Below, one piece after another: positions 1 to 6,351 of a stretch of DNA of 12,189 nt (its first letter is position 1; each line of letters opens with the position of its first letter). Below the pieces are notes generated by a model, which saw only the letters and a program-made list of their open reading frames with translations, searched no databases and was not told the origin of the DNA. Source of the stretch: an uncultured Alphaproteobacteria bacterium (GTDB taxonomy: Bacteria; Pseudomonadota; Alphaproteobacteria; CAKMZR01); contig CAKMZR010000038.1 of assembly GCA_929200455.1 (NCBI GenBank), positions 1-12,189 of the forward strand, in the 5' to 3' direction. A program made the position numbers and the translations under genes.

Positions 1-459
1 CCCGAAGGGAGCAACGGAGGGCAAGTATGAAGTGCAAGCAAGAGCACAGAGGTCTTTTTCCGCGAGGAAGGAAGTTTCGATCCAGAGTGAGGAGAAGTGG
101 TGTACGGAGCGAAGAGCAAGTAAGGAGCAACCATTTTTGAGGGTATTCTCGACGAGTTGTTGTTGTACGCAAGCGAAGGCGTAGGGAGCCATGGCGTGGT
201 CTCCGTCAAGGATGATGACGGCGGGAGTTTTGAGGGAGACGGAAGGATTGGGATTTGGGTTGATGTGGCCATTTTTGAGTCCGTTGAGGTATCCGGGGAG
301 TCGGAAGAGTCCGTGAGAGTGTGAGTGGTCGCGTTCTGCGAGCATCATATTGTGTGCGACGGCTTGGGCTTGTTCATTTGAGCATCCGCAAGCGAGGAAG
401 GCTTTGATGGCGAGTTCGTGTCCTTCATTGAGGGAGAGTGTGAGTGTATTTTGAGACAT
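1..459 (-). CDS. Ldh_2-family NAD(P)H-dependent oxidoreductase, possibly Δ1-piperideine-2-carboxylate reductase type (partial, N-terminal 153 residues)
   Basis: This reading frame is open from an ATG at 459-457 to the left edge, so the C-terminal half of the protein is outside the window. Family members reduce or oxidise 2-keto/2-hydroxy acids or cyclic imines with NAD(P)H in the cytoplasm. Visible landmarks are HSHGLFRLPGY (residues 47-57), matching the family signature around the catalytic His, the block VIILDGDHAMAPYA (81-94), and LRSVHHFSSLW (116-126) followed by SVAPFG at the edge. The HHFxxLW form, rather than the HFG of malate/lactate enzymes, recalls the Δ1-piperideine-2-carboxylate/Δ1-pyrroline-2-carboxylate reductases (DpkA) known to me. 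The substrate is therefore an inference; the family is well supported. The start lies 6 bases after the stop of the upstream siroheme gene, so the two are probably co-transcribed. No clear Shine-Dalgarno sequence precedes it. Leucine codons in this fragment are almost all CTC. Confidence 0.82.
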   Translation of the reverse strand, partial: MSQNTLTLSLNEGHELAIKAFLACGCSNEQAQAVAHNMMLAERDHSHSHGLFRLPGYLNGLKNGHINPNPNPSVSLKTPAVIILDGDHAMAPYAFACVQQQLVENTLKNGCSLLALRSVHHFSSLWIETSFLAEKDLCALACTSYLPSVAPFG

Positions 460-465
460 GATGCG

Positions 466-1455
466 TTATCCGTTGGCTATGTGTTGAGAGATTGAGGGGT
501 GGCAAGAGCAAGGAATGATTTCTGTATTTCGATTGTGTTGTGCGAGTTTTTCGGCAAGAGGCGAGAGGGTTTTTGAGGGAGCGGTTGTGAGGAAGACGAT
601 ATTTCGGGTTGAGGAAGGGAGGGCGGATATATCGTTGAGGGGCAGGGCGGAGACGGGAGTTCTTAGGGCGTCTCTTCTTGCGAATTCGAAGAAGGATGGG
701 GGAATGTCGGGTGAGTGCAGGATGATGTCTGCATTTTGCATGCGTTGGACGGCACGCACGGAGAGCATGTCTGGTTGTTTGCACGCGGAAATGATGGAGA
801 CGAAGGGGGTGTTTTTTGGGAAGGAGGATGCGAAGGTTTTGAGGGTGTTTTGGATGAGTTGTCGTGCTTTGAGGTAACGTTTTTGTTTCCAGAGTTGGAA
901 GGGAGATGAGAAGACGACCCATTCCCAGAAGTGTCGTTTGAGTTCATCTGGGATGGATGAGGAGACTTTTTTTCTGAATTCTGCACACAAGAGTGCGAAG
1001 TTTCCGAGGGAGTGTTCGAGGGCGTGTTCGAGATTATTTTTGATATAGCGGGCGATGACGGGCGATGTTCCCTCAGTCCCGATGGCAACGACAACGGGGT
1101 CACGGTCGACGAGGGCGGGCATGATGGAGTTGCTGAGACTTGGTTTGTCGACGACATTGATGGTTTGAGCGTTGGAAGCGGCGTGTATGAAGATGCCATT
1201 GATTCCGGCACAAGGAGTGGCGGCAAAGACAAAGTCTGCTTTTTGGGCGAGATTTTCGTCATAGACGGTATTGGCGTGAGAGATGAGATTTTTTTGGAGG
1301 TAAGAGGCGAGTTCGTCTGAGAGGGAGGGGGCCATGACGGTGATGTGGGCTTGGGACTTGAGGAGGAGTCGTACTTTTTGGGCGGCTTGTTCGCCGCCGC
1401 CTGCGACGAGGACGGAACGGTTTTGGGTATCGAGGAAGAGAGGGAAGTAACGCAC
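466..1455 (-). CDS. cysG: Precorrin-2 dehydrogenase/sirohydrochlorin ferrochelatase (CysG N-terminal type) with a degenerate, truncated SUMT domain
   Basis: The 329-residue protein starts at a GTG (1455-1453). Residues 1-210 match the CysG-A/Met8p module, which oxidises precorrin-2 with NAD+ and inserts iron to make siroheme. An N-terminal Rossmann motif, VLVAGGGEQAAQK, is at 15-27. NVVDKP (100-105) contains the catalytic Asp at 103 (Asp104 in enteric CysG), and GTEGTSPVIAR (126-136) is the next family signature. Residues 218-329 align in pattern with the front half of the SAM-dependent uroporphyrinogen III methyltransferase (CysG-B). The motif that should read GAGPGDPDLLT is SACKQPDMLS, the GGDPF SAM-binding segment is gone (TTAPSK), and the protein stops near the position of the PGITSA segment. 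A full bifunctional CysG is about 460 residues. The methyltransferase part is thus very likely inactive, while the dehydrogenase/ferrochelatase part looks intact. A promoter-like pair lies just upstream. The Ldh_2 gene follows 6 bases downstream. Confidence 0.87.
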   Translation of the reverse strand: MRYFPLFLDTQNRSVLVAGGGEQAAQKVRLLLKSQAHITVMAPSLSDELASYLQKNLISHANTVYDENLAQKADFVFAATPCAGINGIFIHAASNAQTINVVDKPSLSNSIMPALVDRDPVVVAIGTEGTSPVIARYIKNNLEHALEHSLGNFALLCAEFRKKVSSSIPDELKRHFWEWVVFSSPFQLWKQKRYLKARQLIQNTLKTFASSFPKNTPFVSIISACKQPDMLSVRAVQRMQNADIILHSPDIPPSFFEFARRDALRTPVSALPLNDISALPSSTRNIVFLTTAPSKTLSPLAEKLAQHNRNTEIIPCSCHPSISQHIANG

Positions 1456-1493
1456 GTATTTTTTGGGATTGGGGTTGGATAATGGGGAAACAC

Positions 1494-1521
1494 ATCATAG
1501 AGGTTTGGCAGATATTTGCAA
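1494..1521 (-). promoter_or_regulatory. Putative sigma-70 promoter for the siroheme synthase/Ldh_2 pair
   Basis: On the minus strand, TTGCAA (1521-1516) and TATGAT (1499-1494) are separated by 16 bases. This would start transcription near 1487 and give a leader of about 30 bases before the GTG at 1455. It sits in the 145-base divergent gap to the tRNA gene. It is inferred from consensus match only. Confidence 0.5.
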
Positions 1522-1561
1522 GGGGTAGGAGTGCGTGTGTGTATTTTTTTGCGTAGAGGGT

Positions 1562-1589
1562 TTGCAGTTTGGGGATAATGTTCTATAAA
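1562..1589 (+). promoter_or_regulatory. Putative sigma-70 promoter for tRNA-Leu (and possibly aldolase)
   Basis: TTGCAG (1562-1567) and TATAAA (1584-1589) are separated by 16 bases. The predicted start, near 1596, falls a few bases before the mature 5' end of the tRNA at 1601, the spacing expected for a tRNA transcript. The aldolase gene begins 36 bases after the tRNA with no terminator between them, so it may be read from the same promoter. Confidence 0.55.
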
Positions 1590-1600
1590 GGTTTTGGTGA

Positions 1601-1687
1601 GCGGTCGTGGCGGAATTGGTAGACGCGCAGCGTTGAGGTCGCTGTGAACGAGAGTTCGTGGAAGTTCGAGTCTTCTCGACCGCACCA
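1601..1687 (+). tRNA. tRNA-Leu(GAG), CCA encoded
   Basis: The full class II cloverleaf can be drawn. The acceptor arm is GCGGTCG (1601-1607) paired with CGACCGC (1677-1683), then A and an encoded CCA (1685-1687). The anticodon stem is CAGCG/CGCTG with loop TTGAGGT, giving anticodon GAG at 1635-1637. The long variable arm has a GAAC/GTTC stem (1646-1657), typical of leucine tRNA. The T arm is GGAAG/CTTCT with loop TTCGAGT. The tRNA reads CUC, and CUU by wobble. CUC is the dominant leucine codon of the minus-strand genes here but is nearly unused by the adjacent plus-strand aldolase. Confidence 0.97.
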
Positions 1688-1708
1688 TAAGAGGGGTATT
1701 TATTTTTT

Positions 1709-1714
1709 AGGAGG
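1709..1714 (+). promoter_or_regulatory. Strong Shine-Dalgarno site of the aldolase gene
   Basis: AGGAGG lies 8 bases before the ATG at 1723 and fixes that start. It contrasts with the weak or absent sites of the minus-strand genes. Confidence 0.8.
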
Positions 1715-1722
1715 AGAGTGAG

Positions 1723-2637
1723 ATGTTGTCACGCAGGGTGAGGAAGATACTGTCGGGTTACGAGAGTGAGGGTGCTGGGGTGAAGCAGAAGTTGGCGTAT
1801 TTGTTGGGTCACGGTCGTTTGGGAGGGAGTGGAAAGCTGTTGATTTTGCCTGTGGATCAAGGGTTTGAGCATGGTCCTGCGAGAAGTTTTTCTGCGAATG
1901 AGAGGTTTTATGATCCGCATGAATTGTTTCGTTTGGCGGTTCGGGGGCGTGTGAGTGGTTTTGCGGCTCCTCTTGGTCTTTTGTCGAGTGGAGCGGAGAG
2001 TTTTGCGGGTGAGGTTCCTTTGATTTTGAAGTTGAATTCGTCGAATTCTTGGTCTGTGGAGAAGGATCAGGCGTTGACGGGCAGTGTGGAGGATGCGTTG
2101 CGTCTGGGGTGTGTGGGTATAGGTTTGACGGTTTATCCTGGATCTGATCATTATGTGGAGATGTTGGAGGAGGCACGAGATTTGATAAGCGAGGCACGGA
2201 GTTGTGGTCTTGCGAGTGTGGTGTGGTCTTATCCTCGAGGAGGAAATTTGGACAAGGCGGGAGAGACGGCTCTTGATGTGACGGCGTATGCGGCACACAT
2301 GGCGTGTTTGTTGGGAGCTCATATTGTGAAGGTGAAGCCTCCGAGTGCACATATAGCCCAGACGGAAGCGTTGAAGATGTACGAGGGTATAGGGAAGACG
2401 AGTCTGCGTGAGAGGATTGCCCACGTGGTTCAGAGTTGTTTTCAGGGACGTCGTTTGGTGGTTTTTTCGGGTGGGGCTGCGAAGGGGGAGAAGGAGTTAT
2501 TGGATGAGATTCGGGAGATCGCCCTTGGTGGAGGGAGTGGTTCGATAGTGGGTCGAAATGCGTTTCAAAGGGAAGAGGGAGAGGCGTTGCGTTTGTTTAA
2601 GGAGATAGAGGGAATTTATCGTTCTTCTTGTTTGTAG
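1723..2637 (+). CDS. fbaB: Class I fructose-bisphosphate aldolase (DhnA/FbaB family)
   Basis: This 304-residue enzyme cleaves fructose 1,6-bisphosphate to dihydroxyacetone phosphate and glyceraldehyde 3-phosphate through a Schiff base, in cytoplasmic glycolysis/gluconeogenesis. The length is normal for the alphaproteobacterial DhnA-type enzyme. Landmarks are GKLLILPVDQGFEHGPARSF (37-56), the family's most conserved block; AAPLGLL (81-87); VPLILKLN (98-105); IVKVKPP (201-207), where K203 is the probable Schiff-base lysine by family position; VVFSGG (246-251); and the phosphate-binding GRNAFQR (277-283). The start is fixed by AGGAGG 8 bases upstream. The gene follows tRNA-Leu closely and may share its promoter. 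It overlaps the convergent alkyltransferase gene by 22 bases at the 3' ends. Codons end strongly in G or T and leucine is mostly TTG, in line with the G-rich strand. Confidence 0.93.
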   Translation: MLSRRVRKILSGYESEGAGVKQKLAYLLGHGRLGGSGKLLILPVDQGFEHGPARSFSANERFYDPHELFRLAVRGRVSGFAAPLGLLSSGAESFAGEVPLILKLNSSNSWSVEKDQALTGSVEDALRLGCVGIGLTVYPGSDHYVEMLEEARDLISEARSCGLASVVWSYPRGGNLDKAGETALDVTAYAAHMACLLGAHIVKVKPPSAHIAQTEALKMYEGIGKTSLRERIAHVVQSCFQGRRLVVFSGGAAKGEKELLDEIREIALGGGSGSIVGRNAFQREEGEALRLFKEIEGIYRSSCL

Positions 2638-3404
2638 AGTTGGAGACGTTCCCAAAGGATGATGGCGACTTTTCTTGCGAGGTTTTCGGGTTTATTTCCG
2701 CCTGAGTAGCCTCCGAGTGAGAAGTTGTGTCCGAGGACTTTATGGCATGGCACGATGAAGATGTAGGGATTGCGTCGCATGGCCCCGCCGACGGCTCGAG
2801 GAGGTCCGAGCTGTCCGTAGCTGGCGGAGTTTCCATAGGGCAGATCGAGGAGTTTTTCTCTTATTTTTTTGTCGAAGGGGGTTCCTTGATTTTCGATTTG
2901 TATGGTGGGAGAGTCTTTTAGGTTGAAGATGTGTGATGCGGGTGAGGGTGTATTTGAGGGGTATGAGTCTAGATAGGATGTGAGGGTGACGGTGTTTTGG
3001 TAGCCTTCTGTGTGGCAGTAGCCGAAAGGCGTGGGGATGGAAGTGTGCCAAGGATTTGGCTTGGAACCTGAGGGCTCTACGAGGGATACGCGTCGGAGGT
3101 AAGAAGGAGGGTTGCTATCGAAGAAGGCGGAGGTGGGGTAGAGGGCGTTGAACGATTGTTTTTCGATGGATGGAAGGGAGAGGAGGCATTGGACGAGATA
3201 ATTTTCGTGTTGAGAGGGTATGTCAGCCCATGAGGAGACGGCTTGGATATATTTTGTTTCTGAGAGATTGGAAGCAAGGGCTTGTTCTTTGAGGTTGGGG
3301 AGGGATTGCCACGTATGGCAATATTTTTGTGATGCTGCCATGAGGATGAAGGATGGGAGGAGTTGGTGGTATACTTTGCATTGGTTGATGAGTTGTTCTG
3401 TCAT
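2616..3404 (-). CDS. O6-alkylguanine-DNA alkyltransferase-like protein (Ogt/MGMT C-terminal domain) with an unrecognised N-terminal extension
   Basis: This is a 262-residue protein from ATG 3404-3402. Residues about 122-255 form an Ogt/MGMT domain, a one-time suicide enzyme that moves alkyl groups from O6 of guanine to its own cysteine. The divergent N-terminal subdomain begins around IPTPFG (123-128). The DNA-binding part has LPYGNSASYGQLG (188-200), the arginine finger in RAVG (203-206), the active-site segment IVPCHKVLG with Cys220 (217-225), and LGGYSGG (230-236). The usual PCHRV reads PCHKV; the cysteine and histidine are kept. Residues 1-115 are extra compared with typical Ogt (about 170 residues). 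They carry no Ada-type zinc-cysteine set or HTH that I recognise. The gene follows cvpA by 9 bases as the last gene of the mreC cluster, and its 3' end overlaps the aldolase gene. The start is preceded only by a weak AGGA. Confidence 0.85.
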   Translation of the reverse strand: MTEQLINQCKVYHQLLPSFILMAASQKYCHTWQSLPNLKEQALASNLSETKYIQAVSSWADIPSQHENYLVQCLLSLPSIEKQSFNALYPTSAFFDSNPPSYLRRVSLVEPSGSKPNPWHTSIPTPFGYCHTEGYQNTVTLTSYLDSYPSNTPSPASHIFNLKDSPTIQIENQGTPFDKKIREKLLDLPYGNSASYGQLGPPRAVGGAMRRNPYIFIVPCHKVLGHNFSLGGYSGGNKPENLARKVAIILWERLQLYKQEER

Positions 3405-3413
3405 GGTGTGTTC

Positions 3414-3941
3414 CTAGGAGTAAGCGACGAGGAAGTCGAGGATGGTGAGGGTGAGACTTTCGATGTAGAAGTAGGAGAAGCTGTCGACGATGAAGGGTGG
3501 TTCTGCTTCGAGTTTGAGAATGGGGATTAGGCTTTGGTAGATCATGAGTAGGAGGGCGGCAAGAGCGTAAGTTTTGGCGAATCCGATGATGATGCTGCCG
3601 AAGGATCGTTCAAAGATTTTGAACTGAGTATTTTGCGAGGGAATGCTGGCGATTCTTCTGAGGAAGAAGGCGATGACGAGGAAGGAGAGTATGAGTATGG
3701 AGATGAAAGTGAGCACGGGAGCGAAGAATGCGAGGGAGAGGATTTCTTCATCTGGGAAGAGTGAGACGAGGATATCGAGGAAGACATCTGTGAGGGCTGA
3801 GGTTGCGGCTTGAGCGATGAAGAAAGCGGCGGCCCAAGAAGCGATGGAAGCGACTTCGTAGAGGATTCCGCGTCTGAGCGAGAGCAAAGCGAAGATGGCG
3901 GCGATGAAGAGGAGGATAAAATCGAAGGAAGATAGGGACAT
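3414..3941 (-). CDS. cvpA: CvpA family inner-membrane protein
   Basis: This 175-residue hydrophobic protein has four likely transmembrane segments at about residues 5-20, 30-50, 66-94 and 115-137, the CvpA layout. RRGILYEV (23-30) after the first segment matches the conserved R-G...E of the family, and ERSFGSIIIGFAKTYALAA (111-129) matches the conserved D-x-x-x-G...G motif before the fourth segment. CvpA is needed for colicin V production in E. coli and contributes to envelope tolerance; its molecular role is not settled. In many alphaproteobacteria cvpA lies between radA and purF. Here radA is upstream (11 bases), but the downstream gene is the alkyltransferase and not purF. No Shine-Dalgarno site is obvious before ATG 3941-3939. 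Confidence 0.88.
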   Translation of the reverse strand: MSLSSFDFILLFIAAIFALLSLRRGILYEVASIASWAAAFFIAQAATSALTDVFLDILVSLFPDEEILSLAFFAPVLTFISILILSFLVIAFFLRRIASIPSQNTQFKIFERSFGSIIIGFAKTYALAALLLMIYQSLIPILKLEAEPPFIVDSFSYFYIESLTLTILDFLVAYS

Positions 3942-3952
3942 GATACGCGTTT

Positions 3953-5314
3953 TCAGGAAAAGAGTTCTTGGAGAGTGTTGATGTTTTGGGCGAAGGTTGT
4001 GGAGATGTTGATGTGTGAAGATTTTTTTTGTTTAGGGATGAGTGCGTTTGAGAAGCCTAATTTTGAGGCTTCGCGAAGTCTTGTGTCTGTGTGAGAGACG
4101 GTTCTGACTTCGCCTGTGAGTCCTGTTTCTCCGAATATGATGGTGTTGTCCGGTAGGGGTTTTCCGATGAGAGCGGATACGAGAGCGGAGCAAGCGGCAA
4201 GGTCAGCGGCGGTTTCTGAGATTCGGAGTCCGCCAACGACATTGAGGTAGACATCGCTTGACGAGAGCAGGTAGCCGGCCCGGGTTTCGAGTATAGCAAG
4301 AATCATGGCGAGTCGATTGGAGTCCCACCCGACAACAGCACGCCTTGGAGCGGAAAAGGGGGAGGGTGCGACGAGGGCTTGTATTTCGACGAGTACGGGT
4401 CGCGATCCTTCCATTCCTGCGAACACGGCGGTTCCTGGTACATTTTTTTGTCGTGCAGAGAGGAAGAGTTCGGAAGGGTTGGGGACTTGTTGGAGTCCTT
4501 TTTCTGTCATGTCGAAGACGCCGATTTCGTCGGTAGCCCCGAAGCGATTTTTGGAGCTTCGTAGGATTCGGAAGTGGTGGCCTTTTTCGCCTTCGATGTA
4601 GAGTACGGTATCGACCATATGTTCAAGGACGCGAGGTCCTGCGAGGGAGCCGTCTTTTGTCATATGACCGATCATGATGAGGGCACACCCTGATTTTTTG
4701 GCAAAAGAGATGAGGATTTGGGCAACAGCCCGTACTTGGGAGACGGTGCCAGGAGCGGATTCGATGCCGTTGACGAACATGGTTTGGACGGAATCGATAA
4801 TGAGGAGTTGGGGGGAGTGAGGTTTTGAGACGAGGGAGAGGATGTCATTGACGTTGGTTGCGGCGACGGCTTGGAGTTGAGGGGTATCTTGGAATCCGAG
4901 TCTTCTCGCACGGAGTGCGATTTGGTCGATAGCTTCTTCTCCTGAGACGTAGAGAGTGGGGAGTTGGTGAGAGATGAGGGAAGCGATTTGTAGGATGAGG
5001 GTAGATTTTCCGACGCCGGGTTCTCCGCCGATGAGAGAGACGGAGCCTGAGACGATTCCGCCTCCCATGACGCGGTCGAATTCTTGGATTTGGGTTGAAG
5101 TTCTTGGAGGAGGAGAGATGTGTGTGTCGAGAGTGATGGCTTGTAAGGAGGAATTTTTTTGTGATTTTTTTTGTGTTCCGGAGCCTGGAGTTTGAGTGGG
5201 AATGACTTCTTCGATGATGGTATTCCAATTTTGGCAGCCGGAACACTGACCGCTCCACCGTAAGGAGACGGTTCCACAATTTTGGCAGACGTAGCGTTGA
5301 GAAGGAGCGGGCAC
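3953..5314 (-). CDS. radA: DNA repair protein RadA (Sms)
   Basis: This 453-residue protein has the normal length and domain order. The N-terminal zinc finger is C10-x2-C13...C24-x2-C27. The RecA-like ATPase has Walker A GEPGVGKST (97-105) and Walker B LLIID (170-174). The RadA-specific KNRFG motif is at 255-259. The C-terminal Lon-protease-like domain (about 275-453) includes VGGLRISETAADLA (360-373) and IFGETGLTGEVR (393-404). RadA is a DnaB-like helicase that drives branch migration during recombinational repair. The start is a GTG at 5314-5312, chosen because the zinc finger then falls at the usual distance from the N-terminus. It lies 8 bases after the mreC stop, and the preceding bases hold no Shine-Dalgarno site, so translation may depend on coupling to mreC. 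Confidence 0.96.
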   Translation of the reverse strand: MPAPSQRYVCQNCGTVSLRWSGQCSGCQNWNTIIEEVIPTQTPGSGTQKKSQKNSSLQAITLDTHISPPPRTSTQIQEFDRVMGGGIVSGSVSLIGGEPGVGKSTLILQIASLISHQLPTLYVSGEEAIDQIALRARRLGFQDTPQLQAVAATNVNDILSLVSKPHSPQLLIIDSVQTMFVNGIESAPGTVSQVRAVAQILISFAKKSGCALIMIGHMTKDGSLAGPRVLEHMVDTVLYIEGEKGHHFRILRSSKNRFGATDEIGVFDMTEKGLQQVPNPSELFLSARQKNVPGTAVFAGMEGSRPVLVEIQALVAPSPFSAPRRAVVGWDSNRLAMILAILETRAGYLLSSSDVYLNVVGGLRISETAADLAACSALVSALIGKPLPDNTIIFGETGLTGEVRTVSHTDTRLREASKLGFSNALIPKQKKSSHINISTTFAQNINTLQELFS

Positions 5315-5322
5315 GGTTTTGG

Positions 5323-6195
5323 TTATTTTTTGGAAAGCATGGAAGGGTCGAGGGGTTGAGGAAGTTTGTAATTGACGATGACGACGTGACCATCTTTGAG
5401 GGGTTCAGCGATGGGTTTAGCGAGGATGATGTTGTCATTTACGGATTCGACGATGGCGACGGGGATATCGGGAGGCATGGTGAATCCTTGTCCGGAGGTT
5501 GTGAGTTGTTGTCCGACGGAGAAGGAGTGGTGAGAGGGAACGAGAGAGAGTCTGAGATGTTTGCTGTTGGAGCCTTCGAGCAGAGCATTTTCGCGTTGCC
5601 ACCTGCTGATGACGGGAATGACGCTATTTGCGTCATTGATGAGGATGACGCGGCTCCAGTGTTTATCGACGCTTGTGATTCTGCCTGCGAGTGCATTTTT
5701 GGAGAGCACGGCATGTCCGACTTCGACGCCTTGAGCGGAACCGACATCGACGAGGAGGGAACGGGCGAAGACGCCGCTTGTATCGGCGAAGACGCGGGCG
5801 GAGACGTAGGACGAGGCGTATTCTCTTGGGAAGTTGAGAAGTTTTCGCAGGGAACGATTTTCTTCTTCGAGGTTATTGGAGTGATTTTCGAGGTATCTTA
5901 GGCGAGAGTTTTCTTGTTCGAGGGAGGCGAGTTGTTCACGAATGAAGATCCAAGAGGAGAGGGTTTCTTTTCCATTTTGGAAGGAATGGGAGATGTGGGA
6001 GATGGAGGCATTGATGGGAGCGAGTACGCTAAGGATGTGGTTTGAGAGGTCATCTCTCCAGTCGTTTCGGATATATTGGAGGGTGAGCAAGCCGAGGGCG
6101 AGTATCATGAGGACAGCGAAAGTGATTTGCTGAGGCAATGTCCGAGCGGGGTCGGAGAGTATGTGCAATACGCGTGGCTTCGGGCGGGGTGCCAT
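5323..6195 (-). CDS. mreC: Rod shape-determining protein MreC
   Basis: This 290-residue bitopic inner-membrane protein is the periplasmic scaffold of the elongasome, linking MreB filaments to cell-wall synthases. It has a short cytoplasmic tail (1-22), one transmembrane segment (about 23-41) and a coiled coil (about 84-121, with EQLASLEQENSRLR and LEEENRSLRKLL). The beta-rich MreC core follows with ARVFADTSG (133-141), LLVDVGSAQGV (147-157), VGHAVLSKNALAGRI (159-173) and INDANSVIPV (186-195). The start is ATG 6195-6193, with AAGGAA about 11 bases upstream. MreB and MreD are not adjacent: radA, cvpA and an alkyltransferase follow downstream, and a TPR gene lies upstream. A good promoter match lies about 110 bases upstream. 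Confidence 0.94.
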   Translation of the reverse strand: MAPRPKPRVLHILSDPARTLPQQITFAVLMILALGLLTLQYIRNDWRDDLSNHILSVLAPINASISHISHSFQNGKETLSSWIFIREQLASLEQENSRLRYLENHSNNLEEENRSLRKLLNFPREYASSYVSARVFADTSGVFARSLLVDVGSAQGVEVGHAVLSKNALAGRITSVDKHWSRVILINDANSVIPVISRWQRENALLEGSNSKHLRLSLVPSHHSFSVGQQLTTSGQGFTMPPDIPVAIVESVNDNIILAKPIAEPLKDGHVVIVNYKLPQPLDPSMLSKK

Positions 6196-6301
6196 TGTCT
6201 ATATATTCCTTGTATAAATACGCCCCATCTATATATATTTTCTTTTTTACAAAGCACGAGAGGGGGCGTGTACACTTGTTCTACGGTCTCTTTTCGGTGT
6301 T

Positions 6302-6330
6302 ATTGTAGAGAAAAAGAGAGGCTGTGTCAC
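6302..6330 (-). promoter_or_regulatory. Putative sigma-70 promoter of the mreC-radA-cvpA-alkyltransferase operon
   Basis: On the minus strand, GTGACA (6330-6325) and TACAAT (6307-6302) are separated by exactly 17 bases, one mismatch each from TTGACA and TATAAT. Transcription would start near 6295 and leave a leader of about 100 bases. The leader includes the 8-base palindrome GTGTACAC (6268-6275) and an AT-rich segment (6211-6250). This 156-base gap is the only sizeable non-coding space in front of the leftward operon. Confidence 0.55.
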
Positions 6331-6351
6331 ATAAAAATTTGCGAAAAGGTG

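Noticed and set aside
663..1688. 341-codon minus-strand open frame covering the siroheme gene, its promoter and the tRNA
   Set aside because: It runs through the tRNA gene in antisense, is very rich in S, P and T, and matches no family. It is a shadow of the C-rich strand, where stop codons are rare.
1700..2350. 216-codon minus-strand open frame opposite the aldolase
   Set aside because: Composition is mostly P, S, H and T from the skewed antisense strand, while the plus frame is a full, conserved aldolase.
3421..3960. Recurring short purine strings such as GAGGA and GATGA, suggesting a repeat array
   Set aside because: Spacing is irregular and the strings match reverse-complemented codons of membrane-protein and other genes in a G-rich strand. 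There are no constant repeats with unique spacers, so no CRISPR or tandem array.
4845..5438. 197-codon minus-strand frame overlapping radA and mreC
   Set aside because: It is Arg/Ser/Pro-rich and out of frame with two well-conserved genes, so it is a by-product of composition.
5356..5901. 181-codon plus-strand open frame opposite mreC, rich in D, E and G
   Set aside because: Its acidic repeats mirror mreC codons on the G-rich strand. mreC is a complete conserved gene, and no start signal or family match supports the antisense product.
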